Shown here: piece by piece, positions 12,212 through 24,421 of the stretch
Position numbering within the stretch: the first letter of the stretch is position 1
Layout: every line of letters begins with the position of its first letter
NCBI GenBank assembly: GCA_037783415.1
Contig: JAZGTN010000237.1
Location: forward strand, 289,838 to 353,837
Source of the DNA: Leptasterias polaris
Lineage: Eukaryota; Echinodermata; Asteroidea; Forcipulatida; Asteriidae
Length of the DNA: 64,000 nt
Reading direction: 5' to 3'
Notes under the pieces: generated by a model
What the model saw: the letters and a program-made list of their open reading frames with translations, nothing else
Databases searched by the model: none
What the model was told of the DNA's origin: nothing
Program-made: the position numbers and the translations under genes

Positions 12212-12932
12212 GGTCACACTAAAAGCCGACAACTGACGACGCTGACGACAACTGCCGACAACAAATTTTAAATGCACTTTCATACAATGTTTAAACAAAA
12301 ATAAACCGTTACACATTTGTGTAAGAGTCATATGTATCCAAATCACCTTCAATCTGTTGAAAAAGTTTTGTTTTTGACTGTAAAAAAAGGTTTTATTACC
12401 ACGATTTAGTAACGAAAAGAAGTGTCCGCCATGATGCATCTGGAACGCACTTGGACGATACCATTATGCAAAGAGTAAGTTCTAAGGGTTTATTATTTTT
12501 TTTCTCTCTTTTTTTAAACTGCTTTTTCGTTCTTTCTTTATTTTGTCCTTTCCTTTTTTAAGACATAGAAATATTTACTGGCTGTCATTTTACTACTCGA
12601 GTACCATGTTAGTATTTCAAATGATACCGTTAAAATAAAGACAACTTAACTTGCCATTTTCAGCACCCCCTGTAGTATAATGGTATCTTCTATGTACGGT
12701 CCAAAAGCAACAAGGCGGACAGTACTTGTCGTTACTAATTCGTGGTAAAAAAAAAAACTTTTTTACAATTAAAAACTTTTTCAACAGATTGAAGGTGATT
12801 TGGATACATATGACTCTTTCCACATTATATTTAACGGTTTATTTTTGTTCAAACATTGTTGTAAAGTGCATTTAAAATTTGTTGTCGGCAGTTGTCGTCA
12901 GGCCTTGTCAGTTGTCGGCTTTTAGTGCGACC
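12212..12932. mobile_element. MITE/foldback with about 165-bp terminal inverted repeats
   Basis: The left arm starts GGTCACACTAAAAGCCGACA and the right arm ends with the inverted form (TTTTAGTGCGACC). The arms pair over roughly 165 bp, including the blocks CAATCTGTTGAAAAA and CCAAATCACCTTC. The middle has no gene; the short open frames within the arms are not protein-like. Confidence 0.8.
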
Positions 12933-13254
12933 CCTTGCACATAAACATCATAAAGCGGGATGCGGCGGGATCATCCTCGATTGTCAACGTGTGAGTCGAG
13001 TGTGTGTGTGTAACGTATGCTTGTGTCGTTATTGTTCTGTTCCTACGGCTGTTTTATGACACAAAAACAAGTGTTTTATAAAGCCGTTTAAGCATGGGGA
13101 ATATTTAGTATATTATATACATTCCTACACATTTCAGATATTTTGATTAATTTTTATTTACAATTTTGTTATTAATGCCTTTGTGAAATCATAACAGATT
13201 GATTTCATATTCTACGTGTTCAAAAAGTCGTCGGGTATAAGTAAACAACGGGCA

Positions 13255-13414
13255 TGCGTATTCAAAGAGCGCCATCTTGCTTCCTAAAGGCGCCATTGTC
13301 TGGAATCTTTTCGTGCATTTTTTGCACCCAAATACACATTAATCTCACAAATTTGTCTCCAAATACTGTTGTGTATTGAAAAAGACACGATCGAAGGTTG
13401 CTGCAGTACTACGG
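13255..13414 (+). promoter_or_regulatory. ctcf: Candidate CTCF promoter and non-coding first exon
   Basis: The block contains two YY1-like initiator motifs (GCGCCATCTTGCTTCC at 13269 and GGCGCCATTGTC at 13289), often found at start sites of housekeeping genes. It ends with an excellent splice donor, ACGG|GTAAGT (intron from 13415). The first coding exon of CTCF begins with an acceptor at 16249 and has an in-frame stop before its ATG, so at least one upstream 5' UTR exon must exist; this is the best visible candidate. It is inferred from motifs only. Confidence 0.4.
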
Positions 13415-14478
13415 GTAAGTCAATTATATGAATATTTTCCTCAAAATGCCTCCAAATCTGGTTAGCGCCCCCTGACGTCGTTGTGTTTGGCTGCTTTGGT
13501 TGGGATTTATGCAAATGAACCGTGGAGTTGTCTTTTTCACAGCGAACATGCAACATTTTACAACCGATTTCTACCTCCGTTACTGCCAGTTCCTGAACAT
13601 CATTTGATGTAAAGGTACCTTACAAACTATTCTTTCAGTTTATAGCCATAAAAGTGGAATCTTTGTAACTTTTTGGCTGTTGTTTTGTAATCTTGCGCCC
13701 CCAAGCGTCCCCCAAATTCTGCAGGGTCTTTATATAAGTTTATGCAAATGAAGACCCAAAATGACGCTGTCGAAATTTGGACGCTAGGCGGCTGGAGAGC
13801 GCCACTTTCCCGCTGCCGTTAGCTCTTGTTTAGTCCGAAATTTGTCTTGGTCCTGAAGTCGAATAGAAGGTCGTCGTTTTGAATATCATCGGAGATATTT
13901 TGGGCTGTTGTTTACCCGGCAATATTGCAGGAAATGTTGTCGAGAAAAGACAGGGTGTGGCCTTTGTTTGAATTGACTTTTTACTTTTAGACCATGTCAT
14001 GGAAAAAAAGAAAGACATGTTTTTTTGTTGGCAGATTTTTTGCCACTATTGACAGATTAGAAAATAAACTGTTTTAATCAATGTCCATAGGCTAGGCAAG
14101 CATATGAACTTAATTTGGCCCAGTTTTTTAATTCATGGTTTGGTTTACATAGTAAAATTAACCATTATCACTGAATAACGAACGGATATTAAACCAAATC
14201 AACTAATTTCCTAGGCTTTTCAAAGCATTTTAAATAATTCTTGTGCAGGCAAGTAAACCTAGTGACTGTACTAAGTTTAACATAAAGGACTTTGTAATTA
14301 TGAATTTCAGACTTAATTTCCTTTAAAAAAAATCCCCAGGAGCCACAAATATTCTTTTTTAAAGGTGATAAAAAACTGTCTGTTCAACTTCTCATAAAAG
14401 TGAAGGGTGACCAAGTGATTCCAGCTCTCCCGGATTTGGGTGTAAACTCCCTGGTCTCCTGGATCAGATGTAAAACTC

Positions 14479-14632
14479 CTGGGGTCGATTTCACAAAGCA
14501 CTAAGATTCATCTTAAGATGAGTTATCAGTATTACCACAGTTATTTGTATTGGGACATGACACATTGCTAAGCAACTACGATGGATTTGCACTTAAGAAC
14601 AATCTTAACTCTTTGTGAAATCGAGCCCTGGA
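14479..14632. mobile_element. Short MITE with 'TCGATTTCACAAAG' inverted ends
   Basis: The ends CTGGGGTCGATTTCACAAAG and CTTTGTGAAATCGAGCCCTG are inverted. CATCTTAAGATGA lies inside. A right-half fragment of the same family occurs at about 20995-21053. It is non-coding. Confidence 0.7.
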
Positions 14633-16268
14633 ATCATAAAAAACACCACATAAATGTTTATTGAGATAATTCTTATAAATACAAAATTTCATAATTTTAT
14701 GACACTGGTTTCTGCTGGTCAACAACCATTTTTGCAATTCAACGATCGATGTTTGACGGCGCACATTAGGAAAACAATTTTCCATGTTCTATGAACTTTC
14801 CCCATCTATCAGCGAAAGTTGTTGAGTGTTTGAATAGCCTTTAAATCCAAGTCTGTGTATAGTAACAAAATCCATGGTTACAAAATTGGAAAATGGAAGC
14901 AGTCACTGAAGACCCTGGAATCCTTCAGCATTCGACAAATCATCTCGCAACTGAATATTAACCGGGTCTTTACCACACAGTGACATTGACTTCCAAAATG
15001 GCATACTTGAACTTAGATTATTGTGATGTTGACGTCAGGTGAATTTTGTCACATGAGAAGCCTCCAGGAATGTGGCAGCAGAAGGTTGGAATGTCTGGTG
15101 ACCCATAATGGTTTGACCTACTCCTAGAACTATGAGGTTCGTTCCACTATCATCTCCACAAACCTCATAGATCATCATGTACAAAAGCCTTTTCAAATTG
15201 TTTTGCCTTTCACGCTTATGTGTTCTTCGTTCTCACAGTGAGCTTGGCGTGGGTTCAGCAAATCCACTACACAATAAAAGTTGCAAAAAAAGATAAATTC
15301 TCACTGTTATTCAGAATCCTTGCCTTCCGGTAATACATATGGCCGCTTCCAAAGGTAATCAATGGTATGCTTTGTGCAACGCTGGTCCACGATATTCAAC
15401 AGCTGATGTTTTTATACTTGTCCCGTTGGTTATCGTGAACCAGCGGTGCATGTAGCAAACCAGTTTGGTCTCTCCGACATGCAAGCCCAATGGTATGCTG
15501 TGCGCAACGCTGGTCCACCATAACCAATGTTTTTATATGTGAACCTTTGGTCAAAGGCTAAATGACTTGAAAAGCTGGCAGACCGGTGAAATGACAAGCC
15601 AACTGTTCCTGCTGGCTTGTCACTAAAAAGGTTGTTGTCAAACCCTGATGGGTCAACCTTTACTTTATTAGAAGTTAGTACAATCTTAAAAACACATGGT
15701 CACAGAGGTGGGTTGTTTCATTTGAAGACAAAAATAATGTAGCTTCTGTTTAATGTATCAGCCTACGAAAATATTCTTGAGAACTTTTATTCTTTACTGT
15801 AATACTGACTTTATAGCAAGTGTACAAAGTAGCTCAGAATGCAGATGTGGCAGTAGTATCTTTAGTTTTAAAATGTTTTTAATATAATAATAATGGGGGG
15901 GGGAGTGAGAGAGGGGACTCTGGGATCAGTGGGATGTTGTTTATGAAGGGAAATTTAACACATATTCAAAGTAGTCAACAATGGCAGGCCACTTTTTGAA
16001 AACTCAAGAATGCAGATCGCACCAGTCCTCTGGTTAGCCTTGCGCCACAAAAGTAGAAGATATTCTTATACTTTATTTGAACAGAGCTCTGCTTTGTGGT
16101 GAATAATACTACAGCCAGCATAGTTTGGACAGTGCTCCATCATATTCTTATTTATAGAAGTATCTCATTAACGATATAAACAACTTTTAAAAGCTAAAGA
16201 CATTGTTCCAAAATGAAACTGAAGAGTCCTTTTAAAATTTCGTTTGCAGGTGAGAAACTAAGCTAACA

Positions 16269-16559
16269 ATGGAAGCCAATTCTGAGGGTTCCCAAACCAT
16301 GTCTACCCAATCTGTGGTAGCAGCCGATGACAAGAACCCAACCACCGAGGCTGGAGCAGCAGCCGACACCAGCACAGCATCAGGTGATGGGGTTGTGCCT
16401 GCTGTTAGCATAGCAGCAGGGGACAGCATCGCTGCAGCTGCGTCCATCAATGTACTGGAGACCTACCTTCAGAACTTCAATGAGGAGCTGTCGTCAACAA
16501 CGACCCCGGCTGTCGCTGCTCCCTCTGGCGACACTCAAAGTCAAGATCAACTTGAACAG
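16269..16559 (+). CDS. ctcf: CTCF coding exon 1 (start codon, Ala/Ser/Thr-rich N-terminus)
   Basis: The exon starts at an acceptor TTTGCAG (ends 16249). An in-frame TGA at 16251 precedes the ATG at 16269, and the context AACAATGG (A at -3, G at +4) is a strong animal start site. It encodes 97 residues beginning MEANSEGSQTMSTQSVV, low in complexity and rich in A, S, T and D, as expected of the poorly conserved CTCF N-terminus. It ends at LEQ with donor GTAATG in phase 0. Nothing in this exon alone identifies CTCF; the assignment rests on phase-compatible linkage to the later exons. Confidence 0.75.
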
Positions 16560-17244
16560 GTAATGCAAGATTATTTCATCTCAAATAATTATCGCCCTCA
16601 AATGATATGAGATGTTAAATTGTTTTTTCTTCCACAATCTTTATACAAGGTTATTTTATTCTATTTTAATACAATGTAATTTGAGGAAAGATTGCAAAAT
16701 AAATTAAACATGGCGTTACTCAGTGTTGCACTTTGTTTAACTTTGTGGTACAATGAGTTTATACAAGGGTTCAATGAGGTAGTTCCTCTTTGTTTAATTT
16801 TGCATTTCTTACTAAACTTCATTAACTTCTTCGCTCACATGCAATACCAAATCAGATGTAAACTGTTGTGCATTTTTGTTTATGTTACCTGTTTCTACCG
16901 GTTCCAATCAGAACTGTTTTATTTGAGTGTGTATATTTCTGTCCTTTTAATCTGTGTAACGTCGCTAAATTAATGTTTTCAACTAAATGAATGTTCTATT
17001 CTTATGTGCCAATGATGGAAACTAAATTTCTGTACTTTATGATGCGGACAATAAATTCTAAATTCTAAATTCTAAAAAATACCTCATCTGTAAAAGAGCC
17101 TATGTCAACATACTTTCAAGGATTGAAAAAAGAACACTGTCCCCCCAGTCTTTACAGTCACAATATCACAAACTGGAATGGGGAAGCCTAACAAAACAAA
17201 GTGTAAAATATATCATAGGGGATTGAAAATAATATATTACTATA

Positions 17245-18082
17245 CAGGGGTCGAAATTAAACTACATTGCTCACTAGCCGGCAGGGACAGTAGAAAAAAA
17301 AAGTTACTGGCCCACCAGAAAATTTGGTGGCCCAATACCATTTTGTAATTTAAAACTTTCCAGCAATGAACATCGTGCGCAGGGTCAGTGCAAATGTATT
17401 GTATACATGTAACTTTGAACACTAACTAATAAAAAAAAGACTATTATTTTAACAACCAACATTATACTTTCCAAAATAGATGGGAGTTTATTTAAAATAA
17501 ATATATATTGTACAATATTTAACTTTCTATAGAATTAATATTTAAAAGCAGCGAATTAATATTATATTGTTTGATTACCCGCTGTTTACACTGCATGCCA
17601 CGCATGTCAGAACGTCAGGCCAACTCGTACGCACACCAACTCGTTCTATTGGACCAACTCGGTCAAAAGTGCTTAATTTGTGTGTAGCTGACCAGCACAC
17701 GAACGAGCCTGTGTGTGTGTGTGTGTACGAGTTGACCGGGTAACGACCACTATACTTTGACAGGACTGAGCGACAGCGAGCTTCTGTTGTGGGAAACTGG
17801 TTTCCACACAATGTAACGTTTAATATTCCGTGCGTGCCGACTACCAGCAGTATTTTCATACATGCAGCAGATGCACAGGTGCATTATGTACACCCCGACA
17901 AATGCATGTCGCCATGGCCTTTTTATCACAGTATGGACATGTACATGTATGATGATAAATTTTAAAATATATGTATGTATTTTGTATTTTTAGAATTGGT
18001 GATTCATTTTGGGGGTAATCTGTGGCCCGGAGATATTTTCACTGGTCAGATGCCAGCGGGCCACTGTTAATTTTGACTCCTG
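17245..18082. mobile_element. CAGGGGTCGAAATTA-ended DNA transposon, copy A
   Basis: It starts CAGGGGTCGAAATTAAACTA and ends with the imperfect inverted form TTAATTTTGACTCCTG. The first ~115 bp (CTCACTAGCCGGCAGGGACAG, then GTTACTGGCCC) and the last ~75 bp (GTGGCCCGGAGATA) match copy B at 19253-20782. The interior holds a TG microsatellite and no transposase, so it is non-autonomous. The CAGGGG end is compatible with hAT-type elements, but the family is not proven. It lies in CTCF intron 1. Confidence 0.75.
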
Positions 18083-18310
18083 CTAATTGCAGGGGATTAA
18101 AATAAGAAACATTCCACCAACAAAAGGAATGTCAATCATTCTCCCTGGATAGCATCTGGGCTAATTTGTTTAAGAAAAGGAAGGTCTCATTATTTTTATT
18201 ATTTTTCTTACTGTTTATAGGCTTCACTAAACCCGTTAAGGAAATTTGGAAACGGAATTCAACAATTGTTTACAATTAAAAGGTTAACCAATTAAACTTC
18301 CCAACCTTAA

Positions 18311-18416
18311 GCTCCAGGTAAATAGCTAACAAAGGTGCATTACTACCAGCCACCCATAAGAATGCTCCAGGTAAATAGCTAACAAAGGTGCATTACTACC
18401 AGCCACCCATAAGAAT
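18311..18416. repeat. Two-copy tandem duplication, 53-bp unit
   Basis: A 53-bp unit starting GCTCCAGGTAAATAGC is repeated twice in direct orientation without differences (18311-18363, 18364-18416), a recent local duplication in CTCF intron 1. Confidence 0.9.
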
Positions 18417-18727
18417 GCTCAGTTGCTGTTGTTTTAAAAATAGCAAGTGCAGTCCAGTTAAAATGTTTGGATTGTTCAGTACTTTCCTTTGAAAAGTGTT
18501 GCCTTCATGATGAACAAACAGGTCTAAAAAAATACATTAATAAAAGTATACAACATGAATTGTTTTTGAGCCTGAATAGTATATATGCTAATTTCTGGAT
18601 CAGTAATTTGTAGGTGAACTAAAATATTTCATCTGTCAAAGGTGAGTGCCTAAAATTGTTGAAGGATGTTCATAATCTTTACTATGAATTGATGGGATCT
18701 TTTGTTATCATTTATTTACTGATGAAG

Positions 18728-18964
18728 GTTGCCGCAGTGGCTGTAACTTTGTCCGAGCTGCCTGAGCAGGTAGCAGCAATGCATCATCAGCAGCAACAGC
18801 AGTTGCAGCAGCAGCAGCAGCAAGAGATTGGCCAACCGGGAGCCGCCGAAGCGGCACAGCCCAAAGACTCAATGGTGCAGCCAGCTGAGGAGGCCATGGA
18901 AGGACAAGCTGAGTTTGTCGCTGCAGTACAACCACAAGATGTCGCTGTTGGAGAGCCGATGCAG
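18728..18964 (+). CDS. ctcf: CTCF coding exon 2 (polyglutamine segment)
   Basis: It encodes 79 residues starting VAAVAVTLSELPEQVAAMHH, followed by a Q-rich run (CAG/CAA codons, an obvious length-variable tract), then EIGQPGAAEAAQPKDS, an acidic stretch and DVAVGEPMQ. The donor CAG|GTGAGT at 18965 is strong. The acceptor (GATGAAG before 18728) is not ideal but is the one that keeps phase 0 with exon 1. The reading frame is open further upstream without CTCF-like character. The Q-rich composition matches exons 3 and 6. Confidence 0.7.
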
Positions 18965-19252
18965 GTGAGTTTCCTACCCATTGTGCAATTTTAAATTCTG
19001 TTCATCATTTTTTAAAGGTAGGGTCATAGATTGGTTTTTGTCAATATAATGCTTATTTAAAGGCAGATTTATAAAAAAGTATAAAATGAAAGTCATATTT
19101 GAAAGTTTCAGCTGAATACAGTGTCAACATGTACTTGCTGAAAAAACTGGTATCCTGGTATTCTCATGAGAGCTTTCACAATCGGCACCAACCCTTAACA
19201 ATTTAAGAAACAATTAATGCATGAATTGTTTCTCAGATTCAAATGTGTTTGG

Positions 19253-20782
19253 CAGGGGTCGAAATTAAACTACATTGCTCACTAGCCGGCAGGGACAGTG
19301 GAAATAAAAAGTTACTGGCCCGCCAGTCAATCTGGTGGCCCAACACCATTTTGTATTTTAAAATCAGCAATGCGGGGGTTAGTGCACATATGTACATAAG
19401 GGGGGAAACATTTTTGGGGTCCTGCCTTTTTGAAAAAAGGAAGGATTTTTTTTTTTTTGATTTTTTTTTAATAAAAAATAAATAAATAAATAAATGTTCG
19501 CCCGACTTTTTTTTCAAGACGACCGTCCAGGCTTTTTTAAAAGATGGTTGCCAGCCTCTTTTCTTGTGTGCTTTTTCGGTGTGCTAAATTAAAAAAATAC
19601 GATCTTAATTATTTTATATAAAAATTAAATAAAAAACCCAGAGATCGTCAAAATGGCACCCTTTATATGACGACATCGGACGTGGAAGCAAAACATTTGA
19701 GATAATCCTTTTCTGAAAAAAAATTGTATTAACCCCTGGGCCCCGACACTATCTAAGGAGAATGATTGACATCCATTTCGGTCAAAACAACCTTACTGTA
19801 AAGCTAATTCAAAACCTTTGTGCGCCGCGCCAAAAACATCAGAGAGATATGCCGCACAGTGTGGGGTTTTAGAAAGCTGGATACACACGTGCGCAAACTT
19901 TTCAAAACGCTAAAAAAAAAACATTAAAAAGAATGCGTTTTTGGACGATCTTATCCCCTAATTTCTGCCCTAAATAATACCTCTTCCATCAACAACCATT
20001 TTCATGGATTCGTGATTAGAGGATCCGTTGTTTAGAAGTTCGTTTGCAATAAAATCATTGAGATTCAACGATCGGTCGACAACGCACATTGCAAATTCAA
20101 TGAACAAATTCAATGAACTTTGCCCCGCATCGCCCTCTATCGGCAAAAGTTGTCAATGTTTGAATATCCTTCATCCAAGGCTGTATATTGTACCAATCTG
20201 CAGGCGTGCGGCACCACTATGCGGCACCACTGTGCGGCAATTCTTTACTAGACTCGAACGTGTACTGCGTTGGAGTCTAGCCAAACTCTCTTGCAGTCTT
20301 ATAAATATGGTAATTATCAATGGCCATCAACTGCCAATCACAGCATGTGGAATATTGATTAGCTTGGACTTTGCATGTATGCGCTATGCATGGGCTACCA
20401 GTCTGCCGGTGTGTGGTGGTGGTGGTGGTGGTGGTGGATGGGCCACCGAACGTTGTGGGGCCCGGGCCGATGCACGCGCAGCAGATACTCGGCAGTCAGA
20501 AACATGTGGTTGTGTGCATCATGTTTTGAAATGAACGATCGCTATTCCAATGTTGCGGTTTGGAAGTCGGGCTTGGCTCGTCGGCTACTCGTTTGATTGT
20601 GTTTAGTGCAGGCTAAAAATAGTCTGTTAGTATTTTTTGGCAGGGCGGCCAATTATCTAATTTTTAGCAGGGCGGCATTAAACAGACTTTTCTCACTGTC
20701 CCACCGGGCTATTGTTTTTGGGGTAATCGGTGGCCCGGAGATAATTTCACTGGTCACGGGCCAGCGGTAATTTCGACCCCTG
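19253..20782. mobile_element. CAGGGGTCGAAATTA-ended DNA transposon, copy B
   Basis: The ends CAGGGGTCGAAATTA and TAATTTCGACCCCTG are perfect 15-bp inverted repeats, bordered by direct TTTGG copies (19248-19252 and 20783-20787). Outer sequences match copy A; the interior differs and carries a (GGT)n microsatellite near 20412-20438 and poly-T/A stretches. No transposase is visible; a 168-codon open frame across the GGT tract looks incidental. It lies in CTCF intron 2. Confidence 0.8.
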
Positions 20783-20794
20783 TTTGGGTGAAAA

Positions 20795-20920
20795 ATTATC
20801 CCAACCATATTACTTCGAAGGGAATTCTTTCTCCAAATAGTTTATACTATCAACAGCTGCAGTGCTTCTCACCAAGTAAGTTTTTATGGTCATTAACTTT
20901 TGGAATATTCACCAATCTAC
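20795..20920. mobile_element. Fragment of the GGCACTG palindromic family
   Basis: Degenerate match to the right half of the element at 8687-9254: TTACTTCGAAGGGA, TTTATACTATCAACAGC and CACCAAGTAAGTTTTTATG occur in order. Both outer ends are missing. Confidence 0.6.
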
Positions 20921-21489
20921 ATTTATGTACATACCTTTAAGGTGTGGGCTTACCTGTAACAGATTTGCCAGACCAATGCCAGACCAACTATTGAGCAGGA
21001 ACAATCATCTTAAGATGAATGAAAGTCAGTGCTTTGTGAAATCGAGCCCAGGACTTACAAATTTCTTATGACATTGAATGGTCAGACAGTATGAGGGTTG
21101 ACGGTGTACTGTGTAAATGCAATCACCACATGATGTAATATTTCATCTATCATTCAAAACCACATTGGATGATATTGAATGGTCAGACAGTAGGAGGGTT
21201 GACTCTACTATTTAGATGTATTTACAACTCAATATCATAATGGTGGCGGGCATAGTTTATCTATCATTCATAAATACCTAGGACAGTTTATCCATTCTGA
21301 TTGGTCAAGAGGGGATCGCGTGGCCATGTTTAAAAAATGCGATATACATAAACACAGTGAGGAGTAGCAGCATATAAACTGATATTGGATTCTGTCATAG
21401 AGATATATGAGCTTTTCAGAGTCTGTTAGTTGTAGAAACGTGCTCTTGCGTGGTCATCACGACCTCTTCATTCAGCGTTGTGATTAATC

Positions 21490-22345
21490 GCTCCTAGTCA
21501 TGTGACCTCTTGTTCGGCATCCCTGTTGAGAGTTGGTTTCTGGGTGCGTCTCAATGGCTTCCCTGATCTTACGTTTCCAAAAATGATCCTCCTTGCAATG
21601 ACTTGAACTTCATCCATCTTGATGGTATGATTGTGGTTTTTGCAATGTTCACCAATTGCGGTTATAAGGGAGCCTTTTTGTTTGGAATGTTCTCTAACTC
21701 TAGTACCAAGCGACCTACTGGTTTCACCCACGTACGTACATATATATCTGTCCCCTGTGGGCAGCTATATTTGTAGACTACACCACATTTGTTAGCGTCC
21801 AGTGTCTTATCCTTTGGGTGGACAAGGATAGAACGGATGGTGTTGATGGGAACATGATATGTACCGACCCCGTGGTCACGGTAAATGTTGGTGAGTTTTT
21901 CCGACAGGGCTTTAACGTACAGGAGCGGCATGTTAATTTTGTTGGCGTTTTCTGCAAGAGTTGTATAGATTTCTTGTTCTTTTTTGATTTTGGGGTTTTA
22001 TGCATCCATTCTTTGTATCCATTAGCTCTTAGGGCAGCTTTGAAGTGTTTTAGTTCTTCTTGTTTGTCATCCGAAGTGGTGACCAACTTATCTACCCTAT
22101 CAACTAAGGTTTTTACCACTGACCGTTCGTGCTCGAGATGGTGATGAGAGTCAAAGTTCAAATATTGGTCAGTGTGTGTGGGCTTCCGATAAATGGTGAC
22201 CTTCATACTGCCATCATCTTTAACAAGGATACATGTGTCCAAAACTGAAGTTTGCCATCCTGTTCTGGCTCGGTGGTGAATTTTATGGTGCCATCCAGGC
22301 TGTTGATGTGTGCTGTGAACTCGTCGATGTTGTATTCAGTGAGGA
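21490..22345 (-). pseudogene. Penelope-like retroelement remnant (RT C-terminus + GIY-YIG endonuclease)
   Basis: The minus strand encodes, over three frames separated by frameshifts, the end of a Penelope-like reverse transcriptase followed by a GIY-YIG nuclease. Visible pieces: [14 protein letters not shown] and [46 protein letters not shown] (linker and start of the nuclease), then ETSRSLGTRVREH with the arginine expected in the nuclease core. These are signature blocks of Penelope-like elements, which copy RNA and insert by the nuclease's cut. The RT catalytic core upstream is missing and at least two frameshifts are present, so it is dead. It lies antisense in CTCF intron 2. Confidence 0.85.
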
Positions 22346-22349
22346 GTGT

Positions 22350-23520
22350 TTAAAGGATATGTGAAATGTTTTGGTTTTTTTCATTCAAGATTAAGAAATA
22401 TATTTTTGAAGCAGAAATATACCCCTTTTTCATAAAAATATTTCTTATAAATATTTTTAAATGAATTTTGAATATTTTCTTCTAACCGACCCCGCCCCTC
22501 AAGTGGGAGCACAATTTATAAACAAAGTTGTGACGTAAGGTCGGGAACCGGAGACCAAGCCCTTGAGACGACGACCGCGCTGACGTGAGTCACTAGGCTA
22601 TTGTTGCTGCACACACTATACACACATGTATGTACGTACATGTAAATACACATGTCGTCATAGTGCATGCACATCACACATGTATAGGCTAGAACGGAGC
22701 GGTTTTCTTCCTAGTACAGATCTTACGAGCATCCCGTACACAAAAACATCACTGATAAATGCATTTTGTTGGACTAATTAATCATATAAATTTAATATTT
22801 TGTATAAAAATCATAGGAAAGTGATGTCAAACTTGCCGTTCATGTGACAAATTCGGTACTGCGTAGCGCCTATGCTAAACGTTTTTTCGTTGGTAGTTGT
22901 CCAAGTGTGAAAGGGAACTAGCATTTCAAGCGTAGGTTACCAGCGAAATGTTTCTGGTGTTCGGATCGACTTGAGCTGTATGGCCACGCATGGGCCACGC
23001 CGATCCGATAAATAGTTTGGCAACGAACCGTGCGTGAACGGTAAGCTTTTTACACAACAATACTCCTTCCAGATCTCGCTACAAAAGTAGGAAAAACAAT
23101 ACATTTTGTCATCACGGGGCCACTGAAATACCTCGTATTATCCGTGTTCTCGTTATGACCGTGCTCGTATTTTCCTTTTTTTAAGACATACAAACGCGCA
23201 TGGGACAGTTCGGGACCGGTGAAAAACCTTGTATCTTCCGAGCTCGTATTAACGAGAGTCGACTGTATAAATAATGTCTTGTACCTAGACCCACAAAACA
23301 GGGACCAGACTAAAGCTTTTTAGCTTCCCGACCTTACGTCACGAAAAGCGCCAAGCATTCAAATGTGGCCGTTGAAGGGAATTTTTTAATCGATTGATAA
23401 ACACTCCTAATGAACTCAAACTACAAAAAACAATTTTTAATCACTTTTTAATGGGACATAATCACACAATGACACGAAATTTAGCCTTTTCATTTTTATG
23501 GTCATCGGCTCTCCTTTAAA
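22350..23520. repeat. Possible transposon with TTTAAAGGA-type ends
   Basis: The block starts TTTAAAGGATATG and ends CTCTCCTTTAAA. A 15-bp inverted match lies inside (GACGTAAGGTCGGGA with TCCCGACCTTACGTC), at similar distances from the two ends. No coding frame is recognised. The limits are uncertain. Confidence 0.4.
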
Positions 23521-24078
23521 CATTGCCCGAGGAAATTAAGTCAAAAAAGATGGCGCAATCAGATAATTGCCTGAAGTGTGCAAATTTCATGGCCTAATTT
23601 ATGTTGGTAGGATCGCATATTTGGCTTGTGCAAGTCTGTAACTTGCGTGTGATAGTTTGAAGCTAAAGCGTGGAAGTTCAAAACTTGTGTGCTGAGCTAC
23701 TTGGCACTCAACATGGGTAGAAATTCTATGCAAAATCGAGGCAAGCTGAGGCTAAACTGTCAGTGTTCTCAACTTCTAAAGGTTTTTGGATGTTTTAAAT
23801 GGAAAGGGCTGTTTAAAACCTTGCAGGGTCATGGCTGTGCAATAAAGGAGCTTGTTCCGGCTCGGTCCTTTATCGCTCAGCCACATACCTGCTGGTTTTA
23901 ACTGGCCGTTTGAGACCTCATCACCCACTTTCTTACTATATTGAAAACCACAGTTGTTGATATTGAACAAGCCTAGTATTGAATGGTCAGACAGTTGGGA
24001 GGTTGAAGCAGTGTTCATGTAGACCATAGATGATTATAAAATCCCCTAATAAGTGTATTTTTTATTCCAATGATAAAG

Positions 24079-24169
24079 CTCACAGGGCAAGGGGAATCAG
24101 AGGAAGCCAAAGCCACTGGGAGCCAGCAAGAGGTGGCCCATCAACTGGCTGAGGTGGTTCAGCAACAAG
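24079..24169 (+). CDS. ctcf: CTCF coding exon 3
   Basis: It encodes LTGQGESEEAKATGS, then QQEVAHQLAEVVQQQ, ending one base into a Gly codon (phase 1) at the strong donor CAAG|GTGAGT. Two acceptors are possible: GATAAAG before 24079, which keeps the frame with exon 2, and the better-looking CTCACAG before 24086, which would need an unseen phase 0-to-1 exon in between. The first was chosen because it closes the frame without extra exons. The GQGE motif recurs at the start of exon 4, suggesting old internal duplication. Confidence 0.65.
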
Positions 24170-24310
24170 GTGAGTTTAAATAATTAAATACAGTCATCAA
24201 GATGGAATGACATTTACATGTTGTCCCAACTCATCACAAAGTTAATTACAAAATGAATATTGCTTGCGCCTTTTGGGGAGATAGACTCCCTGTGTGTTAG
24301 GCCTTATCCA

Positions 24311-24421
24311 AATTGGCGGCTAGGGCTACAACTGCAACTGTTGCTAAGGGTGTTGCTAAGGACGTCCTATACTTCAACGCATGATGACGCAGCGATCCAG
24401 CCGTAGCCGTAGCTGCCAATT
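24311..24421. mobile_element. Small MITE with AATTGGCGGCTAGGGCTAC-type ends
   Basis: The ends AATTGGCGGCTAGGGCTACA and CCGTAGCTGCCAATT are imperfect inverted repeats around about 70 bp. A diverged relative lies at 8575-8675. It lies in CTCF intron 3, 140 bp after exon 3. Confidence 0.6.

Noticed and set aside
20028..20534. 168-codon open frame
   Set aside because: It runs across a (GGT)n microsatellite inside a non-autonomous transposon; no domain or codon bias visible.
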